A stretch of 64,000 bases of DNA from Bacillus sp. NTK074B (GTDB lineage Bacteria > Bacillota > Bacilli > Bacillales > Bacillaceae_B), in assembly GCF_017303375.1 (NCBI RefSeq), contig NZ_JAFKOH010000002.1, positions 124,001-188,000 on the forward strand, written 5' to 3'. A program made the translations under genes and the position numbers. Shown in pieces: positions 1-9,300 of the stretch. The notes below the pieces were generated by a model. The model was not told the DNA's origin, ran no database searches, and saw nothing but the letters and a program-made list of their open reading frames with translations. How positions within the stretch are numbered: position 1 is the first letter of the stretch; every line of letters starts with the position of its first letter.

Positions 1-324
1 AATCAGAAGGTCCACTAGTAGAAAAGAAACTGTACCTGTGATTAGTGAACCTGACACGTCAACCACTCCGGAGGTGACAGTAACGCAATACATGGTCCAC
101 AGGGCGCTTTCCTTTCCCAGCCATTTCACCGCTGCCCCCAATAAACATACATTCAGCACCCATAGGGTAACGGCAAAAGGAATATGAAGTACGTAATTAC
201 ATAAAACACTCAGACTTGCCGCACCACCCGATGGGATGAAGTGGGGGAATAAAAACACAGCCATGGCTAAGCCTTGTATACTTGATGCCAATCCCAATAT
301 AGCAGCTTTCCTCAAAATTTCCAT
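1..324 (-). CDS. YitT/YcxC-type (DUF161) membrane protein, 3' part missing
   Basis: Reading frame of 108 codons from an ATG at 324 that is still open at the left window edge, so only the N-terminal part is present. The start has an AGGGTG Shine-Dalgarno about 9 bases upstream. The N-terminus is hydrophobic and carries the string FLFPHFIPSGGAASLSVLCN, which resembles the first part of the YitT/DUF161 multi-pass membrane family (a Pro-Ser-Gly-Gly turn between two helices). A second hydrophobic block follows from about residue 53. The biochemical function of this family is not established. The family assignment is by recognition of the motif only, on about a third of a usual protein. Confidence 0.6.
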   Translation of the reverse strand, partial: MEILRKAAILGLASSIQGLAMAVFLFPHFIPSGGAASLSVLCNYVLHIPFAVTLWVLNVCLLGAAVKWLGKESALWTMYCVTVTSGVVDVSGSLITGTVSFLLVDLLI

Positions 325-422
325 ATGTATTTTGCACCCTATTCTGTAAACGACTCTAATCAATAGTCTAGTAGCTATTGATAGAGTCCGCAACATCCTG
401 TACTCATAAAATGCCAGCCCTT

Positions 423-1493
423 CTATTTACCCGGCAAACTCATTCTATCTGCTATCTTCCTTTCATGTTCAATCAACCATTTCTTTCTGGTAAGGCCTCC
501 TGCATATCCTGCAAGATCCCCATTCGCCCTGATTACTCTGTGGCAAGGAATGATGATGGAAAGCTGATTACAACCATTGGCTCTTGCCACTGCACGAACG
601 GCTGATGGATGATTGATCTTTTCTGCCACTTCTGAGTAGGATCTGGTTTGACCAAGTGGAATTTTCTTTAGTTCACCCCAAACGTCCTTTTGAAATGGCG
701 ATCCTTGTATAAATAGAGGAGTTTTAAACTCTGATAAATTACCATTGAAATAAGCAGTCAGCTCTTCCTCAATCATACGGAGTGGCACCGAGGTTCCAGG
801 AATGATTGCCGCCTTTGTTTTTTTCCTCATTCTTTCCACTTCCCTCTCAAGCCCGCGTCTGTCAACAAACTCTATTAAAAATAGAGAATTTTCATCAGAA
901 ATCCCAATCATCGGTCCCAGTTTTGTATCGATCCAAGATGCTATCAATACTTTACTGACCTTGGAGGAAGCTGGAGGGGTTCCCATTATCTTTGAAAAAG
1001 CATCCCTAAAGCCGCTTCCTGATTCATATCCTGTTGCAATCTGAGCATCAATGACCTGGGAACCTGACCTGATTTCTTTCATCGCAAGTCCCATTCTCCT
1101 TGCTCTTGCATATTCAACAAATGTCATTCCGAACCTTTTCTTAAATTGACGGCGTGCAGTGGACACATCTATGGATAAATCATTGAAATCCTTATTCTTC
1201 CACCGCTTCTCCGGATTACTTTCTATAGCTTCTACTAACTTCCTCACCACTTCAGAAACACTATTCGGGTGGGATAAAGGCTTACACCTCTTGCAAGGTC
1301 GATAAGACGCAAGCATTGCTTGTTCTGCCGTCTCAAAGAATTCACAGTTTTCGAACTTCGGTTTTCTGGCAGGACAAGCCGGTCTGCAAAAAACACCTGT
1401 TGTCTTTACTCCCACATAAAATATACCTTCATATTCTGTCCTTTTCTCCAACAAAGCCTGATAGTACTCATTTTTTACCTCCACCGATATCAT
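423..1493 (-). CDS. ada: Bifunctional Ada: methylphosphotriester-sensing transcriptional activator and O6-alkylguanine-DNA alkyltransferase
   Basis: 356 residues, close to E. coli Ada (354). The N-terminal zinc domain has the four cysteines C36, C40, C67 and C70 (FCRPAC ... PCKRC); in the family the first accepts a methyl group from a DNA phosphotriester and switches Ada to an activator. An AraC-type helix-turn-helix spans about residues 85-180 (STARRQFKKRFG, TGYESGSGFRDAFSK). The C-terminal alkyltransferase domain carries PCHRVI with the acceptor Cys317. ATG start with a GGGAGG site 8 bases away. In B. subtilis the activities are split between AdaA and AdaB; here they are fused. The gene stands alone, and autoregulation is expected from the family but no operator was identified. 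Confidence 0.95.
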   Translation of the reverse strand: MISVEVKNEYYQALLEKRTEYEGIFYVGVKTTGVFCRPACPARKPKFENCEFFETAEQAMLASYRPCKRCKPLSHPNSVSEVVRKLVEAIESNPEKRWKNKDFNDLSIDVSTARRQFKKRFGMTFVEYARARRMGLAMKEIRSGSQVIDAQIATGYESGSGFRDAFSKIMGTPPASSKVSKVLIASWIDTKLGPMIGISDENSLFLIEFVDRRGLEREVERMRKKTKAAIIPGTSVPLRMIEEELTAYFNGNLSEFKTPLFIQGSPFQKDVWGELKKIPLGQTRSYSEVAEKINHPSAVRAVARANGCNQLSIIIPCHRVIRANGDLAGYAGGLTRKKWLIEHERKIADRMSLPGK

Positions 1494-1680
1494 GATCAGT
1501 CCCTCCTTATCCCATTCATAAATCTATTATATGATATTTAATTAACGTTGCAGCCGAAAATCAGGCATCGTTTTTTTAAAGAGGGGGTGCACTTGGGATT
1601 CTCCCCTATATCATGCAGGAAATTACCCTGACGATAGTAAATATATTAATAGTGACAATTTAAAAAAAGGAGTTTTCCAT

Positions 1681-2598
1681 ATGACCCTCTCCACCCAACA
1701 ATGGAAAAATGCGAGAGCATATATGAAGAAATATGCCAGACCCCTTGAACAAAAGTTATACAGCTTTTACTTCGAGGGCGGAAGTAGGGATGATGTGATC
1801 CAAGAGTTATTATCCTTTCAAAATGAAGATGGAGGTTTCGGTCAAGCCATCGAACCTGACTTTCGGTTGGGAGATTCCTCTCCTCTTGCTACAACTGTTG
1901 GTCTTCAAATTGCGAAGGACTTAGCACTTCCTGCCAACCATCACATAATTCAAAAGGCAATGGAGTACTTAAATAACACCTATGACGAAGACCTCCAGGG
2001 ATGGAATGCAGTTTCGGACAAGGTGAATACAGTACCACACGCTCCGTGGTGGCACTTCGATGAGGACAAGGGGCATTGCGGCGTACAAACCACTTGGGCG
2101 AACCCCAATGCAGAAATCGTAGCCTATTTCCATAAGTATTTCCCTCGGCACTTTCGCCTCACGGACTGGACGGATAAAGCCCTACAGGAGCTTAATGATT
2201 TAACCCTCCCCTTCGAAATGCATGATTTCCTCTGTTATCAGAGGCTATCTCAAGAATTGAGCGGGGAAAAGAAAAAAAATGTGCTGGAATTTCTCATTTC
2301 CAACGTAAAAGATACAGTCTGCACCGATCCTTCAAAGTGGAATCAATATGTGGCAAAACCACTTCAGGTTGCGAGTGACCCATCCTCTCCGTTTTATGAG
2401 TTACTTAAAGAAGAAATACAAATGCAGTTGAATTGGGAAGCAGAAAACCAGCATCCAGAAGGATATTGGCAACCCAATTGGTCCTGGTTCGGGCAATATG
2501 AAAATGAGTGGAAGGATGCGGAAACAGAGTGGCGGGGGATTCTGACTCTTAACATGTTAAGGATATTCCGGGCATATCGAATGAACTCCACACCATGA
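1681..2598 (+). CDS. Hypothetical protein with prenyltransferase/terpene-cyclase-like alpha-toroid repeats
   Basis: 305 residues, starting at an ATG behind AAAAGGAG (8 bases). The segment QNEDGGFGQAIEPDFR (about residues 46-61) looks like the QW/DGGF repeat of squalene-cyclase and prenyltransferase alpha/alpha toroids, and later Trp-rich repeats (NPNAEIVAYF; HPEGYWQPNWSWFGQY) fit the same fold. There is no signal peptide or membrane helix, so a cytosolic protein is expected. I do not see the DxDD catalytic motif of class II terpene cyclases, so the fold is inferred but no reaction can be assigned. It is monocistronic, convergent with the mhqD-like gene, and the two share a bidirectional terminator. 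Confidence 0.6.
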   Translation: MTLSTQQWKNARAYMKKYARPLEQKLYSFYFEGGSRDDVIQELLSFQNEDGGFGQAIEPDFRLGDSSPLATTVGLQIAKDLALPANHHIIQKAMEYLNNTYDEDLQGWNAVSDKVNTVPHAPWWHFDEDKGHCGVQTTWANPNAEIVAYFHKYFPRHFRLTDWTDKALQELNDLTLPFEMHDFLCYQRLSQELSGEKKKNVLEFLISNVKDTVCTDPSKWNQYVAKPLQVASDPSSPFYELLKEEIQMQLNWEAENQHPEGYWQPNWSWFGQYENEWKDAETEWRGILTLNMLRIFRAYRMNSTP

Positions 2599-2606
2599 AT
2601 AATCGT

Positions 2607-2643
2607 AAAAAACCTCCGGGGACATTTGTCTCACCCGGAGGTT
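2607..2643. terminator. Bidirectional intrinsic terminator
   Basis: Inverted repeat AACCTCCGGG / CCCGGAGGTT with a short loop, flanked by an A-run on the left, which becomes a T-run for the minus strand. It lies between the convergent toroid-fold gene and the mhqD-like gene and is stronger for the minus strand. Confidence 0.85.
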
Positions 2644-2648
2644 CTCCC

Positions 2649-3254
2649 TTATTGAAAGTTTCCCTCAAACCACCGCTTCGCCTCTTCTACTTCCTCCCGA
2701 CGTAGTTCATGGCCTCCATCTGTCCAAAATTCAGTAACAGATGAGTGGGCACTCATGAGATTCTTTACAAGCTCCTCGGTTTCGTCCATTGGTATAAGAG
2801 GATCACGCTTCCCTGCCCCTATGAATACAGGAACATCACCTAAATCAGGGAGATCAACACCCCTGCGAGGAACCATGGCATGAAATAAGATCCCTCCTTT
2901 TAGAGATTTACCAATATGATACATCAAGCTGGCTGCAATGTTTGCACCATTCGAATACCCCAGAGCTACGACATTGTCACGATCAAATTCATAATCTGTG
3001 GCGCTCTTATCAATAAATGCATTCAATTCACCCGTACGAAAGAGAAGATCCTCTTCATCGAATACCCCTTCTCGTAAACGGGCAAAAAATCGGGCCATGC
3101 CATTTTCATCCACGTTTCCTTTTACACTCAATAAGGAAGCTTCAGGAGCTATCATAGCGGCAAGGGGAAGTAGATCCCGTTCATCCCCTCCTGTTCCATG
3201 AAGCAATAAAAGTGTAGGCAACTTCTTATTACCCTGCTTGTAAATATGTTTCAA
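2649..3254 (-). CDS. mhqD: MhqD-like alpha/beta hydrolase (carboxylesterase/phospholipase family)
   Basis: 201 residues. The start is a TTG at 3254, supported by AGGAGG 8 bases upstream; no ATG is better placed. Hydrolase landmarks are visible: oxyanion loop LLLHGTGG (about 16-23), nucleophile elbow GYSNG, an Asp in GKRDPLIP, and the catalytic His in GGHEL. Length and sequence style fit MhqD (YodD), a predicted esterase of the methylhydroquinone-resistance regulon. It follows the ring-cleaving dioxygenase by 13 bases and ends at a terminator, so the two form an operon. The physiological substrate of MhqD is not known. The family call is firm; orthology to B. subtilis MhqD is likely but rests on memory. 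Confidence 0.75.
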   Translation of the reverse strand: MKHIYKQGNKKLPTLLLLHGTGGDERDLLPLAAMIAPEASLLSVKGNVDENGMARFFARLREGVFDEEDLLFRTGELNAFIDKSATDYEFDRDNVVALGYSNGANIAASLMYHIGKSLKGGILFHAMVPRRGVDLPDLGDVPVFIGAGKRDPLIPMDETEELVKNLMSAHSSVTEFWTDGGHELRREEVEEAKRWFEGNFQ

Positions 3255-3267
3255 ATTATTTCCCTCC

Positions 3268-4248
3268 TTATTCTTTTGTATCCAACGGTTTCAATTTCGC
3301 TTCAATAGAATCTCTTTGAGCTTCGAAGTAAGGTGGGAGTGATAAATTCCCGCCTAATGTATCAAATTCCTCGTCCGTTTCAAAGCCGGGACCGTCTGTG
3401 GCAAGTTCAAAGAGGATTCCATTTGGCTCACGGAAATACAGGGAACGGAAATAGTAGCGCTCAACAAAACCGGAGTTCGGCAATCGGTTTTGAGTGATCC
3501 ACTCCACCCACTTTTGCAGTTCACTTTCGTCTTCTACACGGAAAGCAACGTGGTGAACACTTCCTCGACCAGGTCTTTCACGGGGGATATCGCTTCTTTC
3601 TTGAAGATACACTTCTCCTCCAGTTCCACCTTCCCCTGTTTCGAATACGCGTATATCCGGCTGCCCTGATAGATCTGAAGGAATGCTCCTTGTTTCTTTA
3701 AATCCCAATACTTCTGTCAACACAGCTGCTGTATCATCCCCGCGGGCAACGGTTAAGGTGACGGGACCTAATCCGACAACCCCGTGTTCAACAGGAACCG
3801 GACTCTTATCCCACGGTTTCCCCCCAGCCACTCCATCATTCATTTCGTCTGATACAAGCATGAGTCGCTGTCCTTCAAAATCACGGAAGCTCAATGTAGC
3901 ACGCCCGGTATGATGGGCAATATCGTCATGCTCTACACCAAATTCTTCAAAACGTTGTTTCCAGTAAGCCAATGAATTATCATTACTTACTCTTAATGCC
4001 GTCAATGAGATGCTGTTCGTACCAGGATATGTGTGTCCTGCATGCGGAATCTCAAAGAATGTAAGGTCCGTCCCTGGATTTCCCCTTTCATCTGCATAGA
4101 AAAGGTGGTAAACAGAGGGATCGTCTTGGTTAATGGATTTCTTCACTAATCGTAATCCTAGGATCTTGGTATAAAATTCATAGTTCTTCTTTGCATTGGC
4201 CGTAATGGCAGATACGTGATGCTGTCCCTTTAATGGTTTAAGGTTCAT
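3268..4248 (-). CDS. Ring-cleaving dioxygenase of the VOC superfamily (MhqO/MhqA/MhqE type)
   Basis: 326 residues from the ATG at 4248, which has AAGGAG 9 bases upstream; an open frame continues further 5' but enters the promoter and is not used. Two glyoxalase/VOC modules are present. Putative metal ligands are the His pair in GQHHVSAI near the N-terminus, the His pair in SVHHVAF, and Glu in GILFELATDGPGF. Relatives open catechols or hydroquinones with a bound Fe(II) or Mn(II) and belong to the MhqR-controlled response to quinones and diamide. It heads an operon with the mhqD-like gene, and an MhqR-type palindrome overlaps the -35 box. B. subtilis has several paralogues, so I give no symbol. 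Confidence 0.85.
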   Translation of the reverse strand: MNLKPLKGQHHVSAITANAKKNYEFYTKILGLRLVKKSINQDDPSVYHLFYADERGNPGTDLTFFEIPHAGHTYPGTNSISLTALRVSNDNSLAYWKQRFEEFGVEHDDIAHHTGRATLSFRDFEGQRLMLVSDEMNDGVAGGKPWDKSPVPVEHGVVGLGPVTLTVARGDDTAAVLTEVLGFKETRSIPSDLSGQPDIRVFETGEGGTGGEVYLQERSDIPRERPGRGSVHHVAFRVEDESELQKWVEWITQNRLPNSGFVERYYFRSLYFREPNGILFELATDGPGFETDEEFDTLGGNLSLPPYFEAQRDSIEAKLKPLDTKE

Positions 4249-4290
4249 TATGAGTTCACTCCTTGAATAATAGTATTTCCTTATACGCAT

Positions 4291-4323
4291 ATCATACACA
4301 ATCTTTATCTTTAATTCAAGATA
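4291..4323 (-). promoter_or_regulatory. SigA promoter with overlapping MhqR-type operator for the dioxygenase-hydrolase operon
   Basis: On the minus strand TTGAAT (4319-4314), a 17-base spacer, then TATGAT (4296-4291). The 18-bp near-perfect palindrome TATCTTTAATTCAAGATA at 4306-4323 covers the -35 box. Its arms TATCT...AGATA and central AATT match the B. subtilis MhqR operator pattern as I recall it (TATCTcgaATTCgAGATA). A repressor bound here would block RNA polymerase. No mhqR gene is in the window. Confidence 0.75.
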
Positions 4324-4413
4324 TTTTATTTCGAGACTTATGGATACATATATATTGTGAAAAGTTCCTATTAATCGCTTCAATCATTGAGTTCGGGACA
4401 ACTTGATCAAATT

Positions 4414-4462
4414 AAAAAACCGAACGAGTTGATTTTTACCAAATCACTCGTTCGGTTTTTTC
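4414..4462 (-). terminator. Intrinsic terminator downstream of the RsbR-paralogue gene
   Basis: Stem CCGAACGAGT / ACTCGTTCGG flanked by A6 on the left and T6 on the right, so it can work in both directions. It lies just after the stop of the minus-strand RsbR-like gene. Confidence 0.85.
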
Positions 4463-4499
4463 TTTACATAAAATTCTTTTGTCCCAACCTCTTTCTAGA

Positions 4500-5345
4500 T
4501 TACAAGACTTCATTTTGTTTAATGGTCAGTGCCTGTGACAAAGTGGATGTAATGGTGAGATTTTCAAAATTCAGTCCAAGTTGAACCGCAGTTTGCGCGA
4601 TCTCCGGTCTCAGCCCTGATAAGATCGGTTTCACTCCGATCAGCTGAAGTGCATCGATTAGTTGAAAGATTTGATGAGCTACCATCGTGTCAATTAAAAC
4701 GACTCCTGATAAATCAATAAAAAGTTGGGAGACTTCCATTTCAACACATTGTTCCAGAGCGTGTTCTAAGATCAGCTCAGCTCTGGAAGGGTCAATATTT
4801 CCGACCAGAGGCAAAAGAGCGGTTTGGGAATTTAATGAAATGAGTGGTGAGCTTAGTTCATTGATGATTTCCTGCTGGTTCTGTATCTGCTGATCTACGA
4901 CTTCAGACTGCAACTCAACAAAGCGCAGCATCACTCGATCAAATGCTTCAATGAGCACCTTGCTCCACATATTCAACGAATCAAATATACCCTCGCTTGT
5001 ATGCCCTTCAACATATTCTTTCAGAAAATCCAGATATTGATTTCTAACCCTCATAAATTCCTTAAGAATATGATGAGTGGGCGTCTCTAGATGTTCTTTA
5101 TCACTGGCAACGGACAAAACCCATTTATCTAATTTCCTATGGAACGTTTCCATATCCTCGGCAAAAACATGACATAGGATGCCGTGAAACTGAAAGTTTT
5201 GACTTTTTAATTTTTCTATAACCATTGGATCCTTTGAAGAATAAACACCGCTTGTCGCATTTTTATCCAGCGAGTCATACCATTCATCTGTTAATTGACG
5301 AGCCTTACTTAATAAAAAAGTATGTAATTCTTTGTTTCTATGCAT
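4500..5345 (-). CDS. RsbR-family stressosome protein (RsbT co-antagonist paralogue)
   Basis: 281 residues with the two-part layout of RsbR proteins: a variable helical N-terminal domain (about 1-155, the sensory turret) and a C-terminal STAS domain (about 165-278). The hallmark LIDTMVAHQ places a phosphorylatable Thr at 220, equivalent to the second regulatory threonine of RsbRA. At the place where RsbRA-type proteins have IDTxRA, this protein reads IDPSRA (about 184-189), so the first phosphosite appears replaced by Pro-Ser. ATG start with AGGAGG 8 bases upstream. Paralogues join RsbS and RsbT in the stressosome that controls SigB. The gene is monocistronic; the rsb operon itself is not in the window. 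Confidence 0.88.
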   Translation of the reverse strand: MHRNKELHTFLLSKARQLTDEWYDSLDKNATSGVYSSKDPMVIEKLKSQNFQFHGILCHVFAEDMETFHRKLDKWVLSVASDKEHLETPTHHILKEFMRVRNQYLDFLKEYVEGHTSEGIFDSLNMWSKVLIEAFDRVMLRFVELQSEVVDQQIQNQQEIINELSSPLISLNSQTALLPLVGNIDPSRAELILEHALEQCVEMEVSQLFIDLSGVVLIDTMVAHQIFQLIDALQLIGVKPILSGLRPEIAQTAVQLGLNFENLTITSTLSQALTIKQNEVL

Positions 5346-5483
5346 GTATGATTCCTCCTACGATATCGAACAAAATGAGTAATTTCTTATTCCCTATCTG
5401 ACATTATGAGCAGTCTGGAAATCATACTCTCTTGAAGGAGCATATCCCTAAAAAAAGCGTTGATACTACTTTTACTCTCCTTT

Positions 5484-5513
5484 ATTATATACACAATCAT
5501 GGAACAAAGTCAT
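5484..5513 (-). promoter_or_regulatory. Possible SigA promoter for the RsbR paralogue
   Basis: Minus-strand ATGACT (5513-5508), 18 bases, TATAAT (5489-5484), about 140 bases upstream of the ATG. The -35 is weak. I looked for a SigB-type promoter (GTTTAA/GGGTAT) and did not see one. Confidence 0.4.
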
Positions 5514-5569
5514 TCCAGAGGCTATAACGCTAATGAAATATCCATGACAACCCTCACTTGAATTACATA

Positions 5570-5733
5570 GGCTGTTTTCGCAAATATTGTTGCTATTCAT
5601 ATACAAACTATGAGTGGCAACCTTTCCACGGACGTTCGGCCTGGCCTCCCCCGCAGAGGCGGCTCACGGCAAGCCACGAGGAAATCTAGCACCTCTCGCT
5701 ACATTCAAGAGCAACAAAGTTTCGAATACAGCC
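5570..5733. mobile_element. Small non-coding element with terminal inverted repeats (MITE-like intergenic repeat)
   Basis: A 164-bp segment much richer in GC than its flanks. Its left end (GGCTGTTTTCG..TTGTTGCT from 5570) and right end (AGCAACAA..CGAATACAGCC, 5710-5733) are imperfect inverted copies of about 24 bp. Just inside the left end, 5589-5621 can fold into a 13-bp hairpin including two G-U pairs. The interior has the GC-rich string GGCCTCCCCCGCAGAGGCGG. It resembles the dispersed intergenic repeat common in Bacillus genomes, which I recall as ending in AGCAACAAAGTTTxCGAAxACAGCC. No transposase is encoded, and an open frame across it is not a gene. Confidence 0.65.
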
Positions 5734-5954
5734 TTTTCATATTTAATGAATTATACTATTCAGAAGAATGTATATTTTCCAAAATAATTACAACATTTTG
5801 TAAATTACCTCTACAATTCACTATATAAAGTGTATAATGATGATATTGATAGTGAAACTGGCAGTATGGATATTTCTCGATATACTATTTTGATGTGCAG
5901 GGATCTCCTATTGAAACTACCCCCGAATCTTAATATGATGTCGTAAAGGTACTA

Positions 5955-6191
5955 TTGAGTCATATATCAAAATCGTTGGGAGCTGATGAGAGAATGAAAG
6001 AAAAACTGACACGAAAGTGTATCGATACACTTGCTATCCGAAGTGCCTTTCATTTTTGTTTGTCAATCGGAATCAAACCGAGTTTACTTAATCTATCGAT
6101 GGTCACGGGATTCTCAGATGAAAGAATATTGGAAATAATTGAAACATCGTACAGTAAACAGAGTATTAAAGCAGAAAAACATTCTTTTTAA
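5955..6191 (+). CDS. Small hypothetical protein
   Basis: 78 residues if it starts at the TTG (AAAGG six bases upstream); an ATG at 5994 behind GGGAG is the alternative and gives 65 residues. The protein is soluble, has no Cys pair or membrane helix, and its centre (LLNLSMVTGFSDERILEIIE) has the spacing of a helix-turn-helix or small helical bundle. I do not recognise the family. The 220 bases between the preceding repeat element and this ORF are AT-rich and contain TATAAT-like strings (for example near 5832) but no convincing promoter. No terminator of its own is evident before the shared metH terminator. Confidence 0.5.
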   Translation: MSHISKSLGADERMKEKLTRKCIDTLAIRSAFHFCLSIGIKPSLLNLSMVTGFSDERILEIIETSYSKQSIKAEKHSF

Positions 6192-6355
6192 ATCTCTGTT
6201 TCCCCTTTATTATTCTACAAGGCGATTATCCTTCATTCTATAACCCTTAACTTTAAGTTCTTACATTATCCAAGTATCCATTTTTATTTTTTATAATGAA
6301 TTCCTTAGATTCTACCTGCGGTTTGATAAAAATAGAGTTTTGAACCTAGCCACAT

Positions 6356-6390
6356 AAAAGGCAACTTCACTATGAGAAGTTGCCTTTTTA
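6356..6390 (-). terminator. Intrinsic terminator of the methionine operon
   Basis: Stem AAAAGGCAACTTC / GAAGTTGCCTTTT with a six-base loop, located 9 bases past the metH stop. On the minus strand it is followed by TTTTATG. Confidence 0.9.
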
Positions 6391-6398
6391 CTATGCCT

Positions 6399-9300
6399 TT
6401 ATAGTACATTGAAATACCTTGCTTCGGGGTGAGCAAAGACCATGGCTGTTACGGATGCTTCCGGTTCCATCATGCAGCCGTCTGTTAACTGAATTCCGAT
6501 TCTTTCAGGTTGAATCAGCTTAAACAACTTCTTCTGATCCTCAAGCTCAGGGCATGCAGGATATCCAAATGAAAAACGTTGCCCTTGGTAATGAGTCCTA
6601 AACCGATCCTGCATGGTAAAGTCAACAGGGTCCGGGAATCCCCAACGTGTTCTCATCATTTCATGAACCCTCTCAGCCAGTCCTTCTGCTGTCTCTAAAG
6701 CAATAGCCTGAAGTGCGTGGCTTTCAAGGAACCTGCCTTGATCCTTCAATTCCTTTGCCCACTGCCTGATTTTTACACCGGCTGTGACGGCAAAGAAACC
6801 GACATAATCCATTTCTCCACTTTCTACTGGCCTCAAGTAATCCGCTAAACACAAATGCTGGTTTCCGCTTTGTCTGGGAAAATGAAATCTTTCTATTTCT
6901 GTGGAAGAATTTTCAGGGTGATATATGACAACCTCATCACCTTCGGATTGAGCAGGAAAGAATTGGTATCGAGCAGATGCCTGTATCATCCCTTCCTTTT
7001 TTGCCTTTTGGAATAATTCATCTGTCACTGCTTTTAGACCGATTGTTCTTTCGTCTCCTTCTTCCAGTAATCTTGAAATTTTCCCTTTGATCCCTAAATG
7101 ATGCCCAAGAAGCATTTGCTGATTAATGTAGGGATGAATTTGGTCTAGTGAAAAATCTTTAATGGTGTGCGGAATCAAGTCAGAAGGAACATGGACTTTT
7201 ACATTTTTCGAAACGGTAGAACGTACTTTCACCGCAACAGAAGATGGAATTCGATTCGGAGATTCTTCAGTCAAAACGACTTTTCTTACCTTTTCGCGAC
7301 TCTCCTCTTCCAGCTGCAACCTCGTTTCTTCATGTTGAATCCCGTTCATGATGCTAAGTCCCTCCATTGCATCCTTCGCATAAAGAACCAGTCCTTCGTA
7401 TTCCCTGCCAATTTTGTTTATAGCGAATTTTCGTGTGAGGGCCGCCCCTCCAACTACTAGTGGAACTGATATACCAGACTGTTTTAAATCTTGGGCGGTA
7501 ATGACCATTTGCTGGGCAGACTTCACAAGGAGCCCGGACAAACCTACAATATCGGGCTTTTCTTCACATATGACGCCAATCAATTCCTGAGGTGTTACTT
7601 TAATGCCTAGATCGATCACTTCATATCCGTTATTACTGAGGATAATATCAACAAGATTCTTACCTATATCATGAACATCTCCCTTAACCGTAGCCAAGAT
7701 CACTTTTCCCTTCGAAGCAGAATTTTCCGATTGTTCCATATGCGGTTCTAAGTGAGCTACGGATGTTTTCATTACTTCGGCACTTTGTAATACTTCCGCT
7801 ACGATCAACTGGTTATCATTGAACAACCTTCCGACTTCACTCATTCCAGCCATAAGGGGACCATTGATGATTTCAAGAGGAGCATTATATTTTTCCAAGG
7901 CGATATCCAGATCCGCAATCAGTCCTTCCTTCGTCCCTTCCACCACATAATGAGCCAGTCTTTCTTCCAGCGTCATCGTATTGACTGCTACCTTTACTTC
8001 TTTCTTTTTCCCCCTATAAAACGCTGTGAATTCTGCCAGGGTTTCATCAGTCGTCGTGAATAAAAGTTGCTCTGCCATCCGAATCTCATCCTCAGGAATG
8101 GAGGCATAACGCTCTAATTTTTCCGTATTGACTATGGCATAATCAAGGCCGGCTTTCGTACAATGGTAAAGGTATACCGCATTTAGAACTTCCCTCCCGA
8201 CAGGAGGCAGTCCAAATGAAATGTTACTGACCCCTAAGATATGAGGGCACTCAGGAAAAGCTTTCTTAATCTGTCTAATCCCTTCCACGGTAGCATTGGC
8301 TGAGCCGATGTATTGCTGATCCCCTGTTCCCACAGGGAATACAAGAGGGTCAAAGATGATGTCTTCAGAGGCTATTCCATATTTCTCTGTTAAAAGTTTA
8401 TGTGAGCGGATGGCAATGTCTACCTTACGCTCTACAGACACTCCCATTCCTTTTTCATCAATCGTTCCTACCACAACCGCCGCTCCGTATTCCTTCATCA
8501 GTTTTGTTATTTTCTCGAAACGTTCTTCGCCGTCTTCTAGATTAATCGAGTTTATGATTACTTTTCCTTGAGAATACTTCAAGGCAGTCTCAAGTACTTT
8601 CTCATCCGTCGAATCAATGACAAGGGGAACTTTTACTTTTTTCACCACTTCCTGGATAAAAACATTCATATCTTCTACTTCTTCACGATCGGGATCCGCA
8701 AGACAGATATCGATTACCTGTGCTCCATTTTTCACCTGTGCTCTGGCAATTTCTGACGCTTCTTCTATTTTATTCTCTGCAATCAATCGTTTGAATTTTC
8801 GTGAACCGATGACATTCGTCCTTTCGCCCACCAGAATCGGCCTTCTGTCTGCATCTTCATAGATGAACGCTTCAATTCCTGACACTGCATGAGGATGAGA
8901 CTCATTTGGTTTACGAGGAGGTAATCCCTTCACCACTTTTGAAAGGGCATGAATATGCTCCGGTGTGGTTCCACAGCACCCTCCAACAAGATTCAGCCAG
9001 CCTTTTTCAGCAAAACCTTTCATTTTCACACTGAGTGAATCAGCGGTCTCATTGTAATTCCCCTCTTCATCAGGAAGTCCCGCATTCGGATAACAGCTGA
9101 CATAGGTAGTGGCCAAACTTGATAAGGTACGGATATGATCCCGCATAAATTCAGGTCCGGTTGCGCAGTTTAGACCAACTGCCAAAGGGTTTAAATGTTC
9201 CAGGGATAAATAAAATGCTTCGATTGTTTGCCCGGCGAGTGTGGTGCCCATCGGCTCAATGGTTCCTGATAACAGAATGGGGATCTCTTTCCCTCTGGAT

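Noticed and set aside
4249-4383. N-terminal extension of the ring-cleaving dioxygenase
   Set aside because: The extra 45 codons run through the promoter and the MhqR-type palindrome; the ATG at 4248 has a clear Shine-Dalgarno.
5610-5828. Plus-strand ORF of 72 codons across the repeat element
   Set aside because: Low-complexity basic translation of the GC-rich repeat, with no ribosome site.
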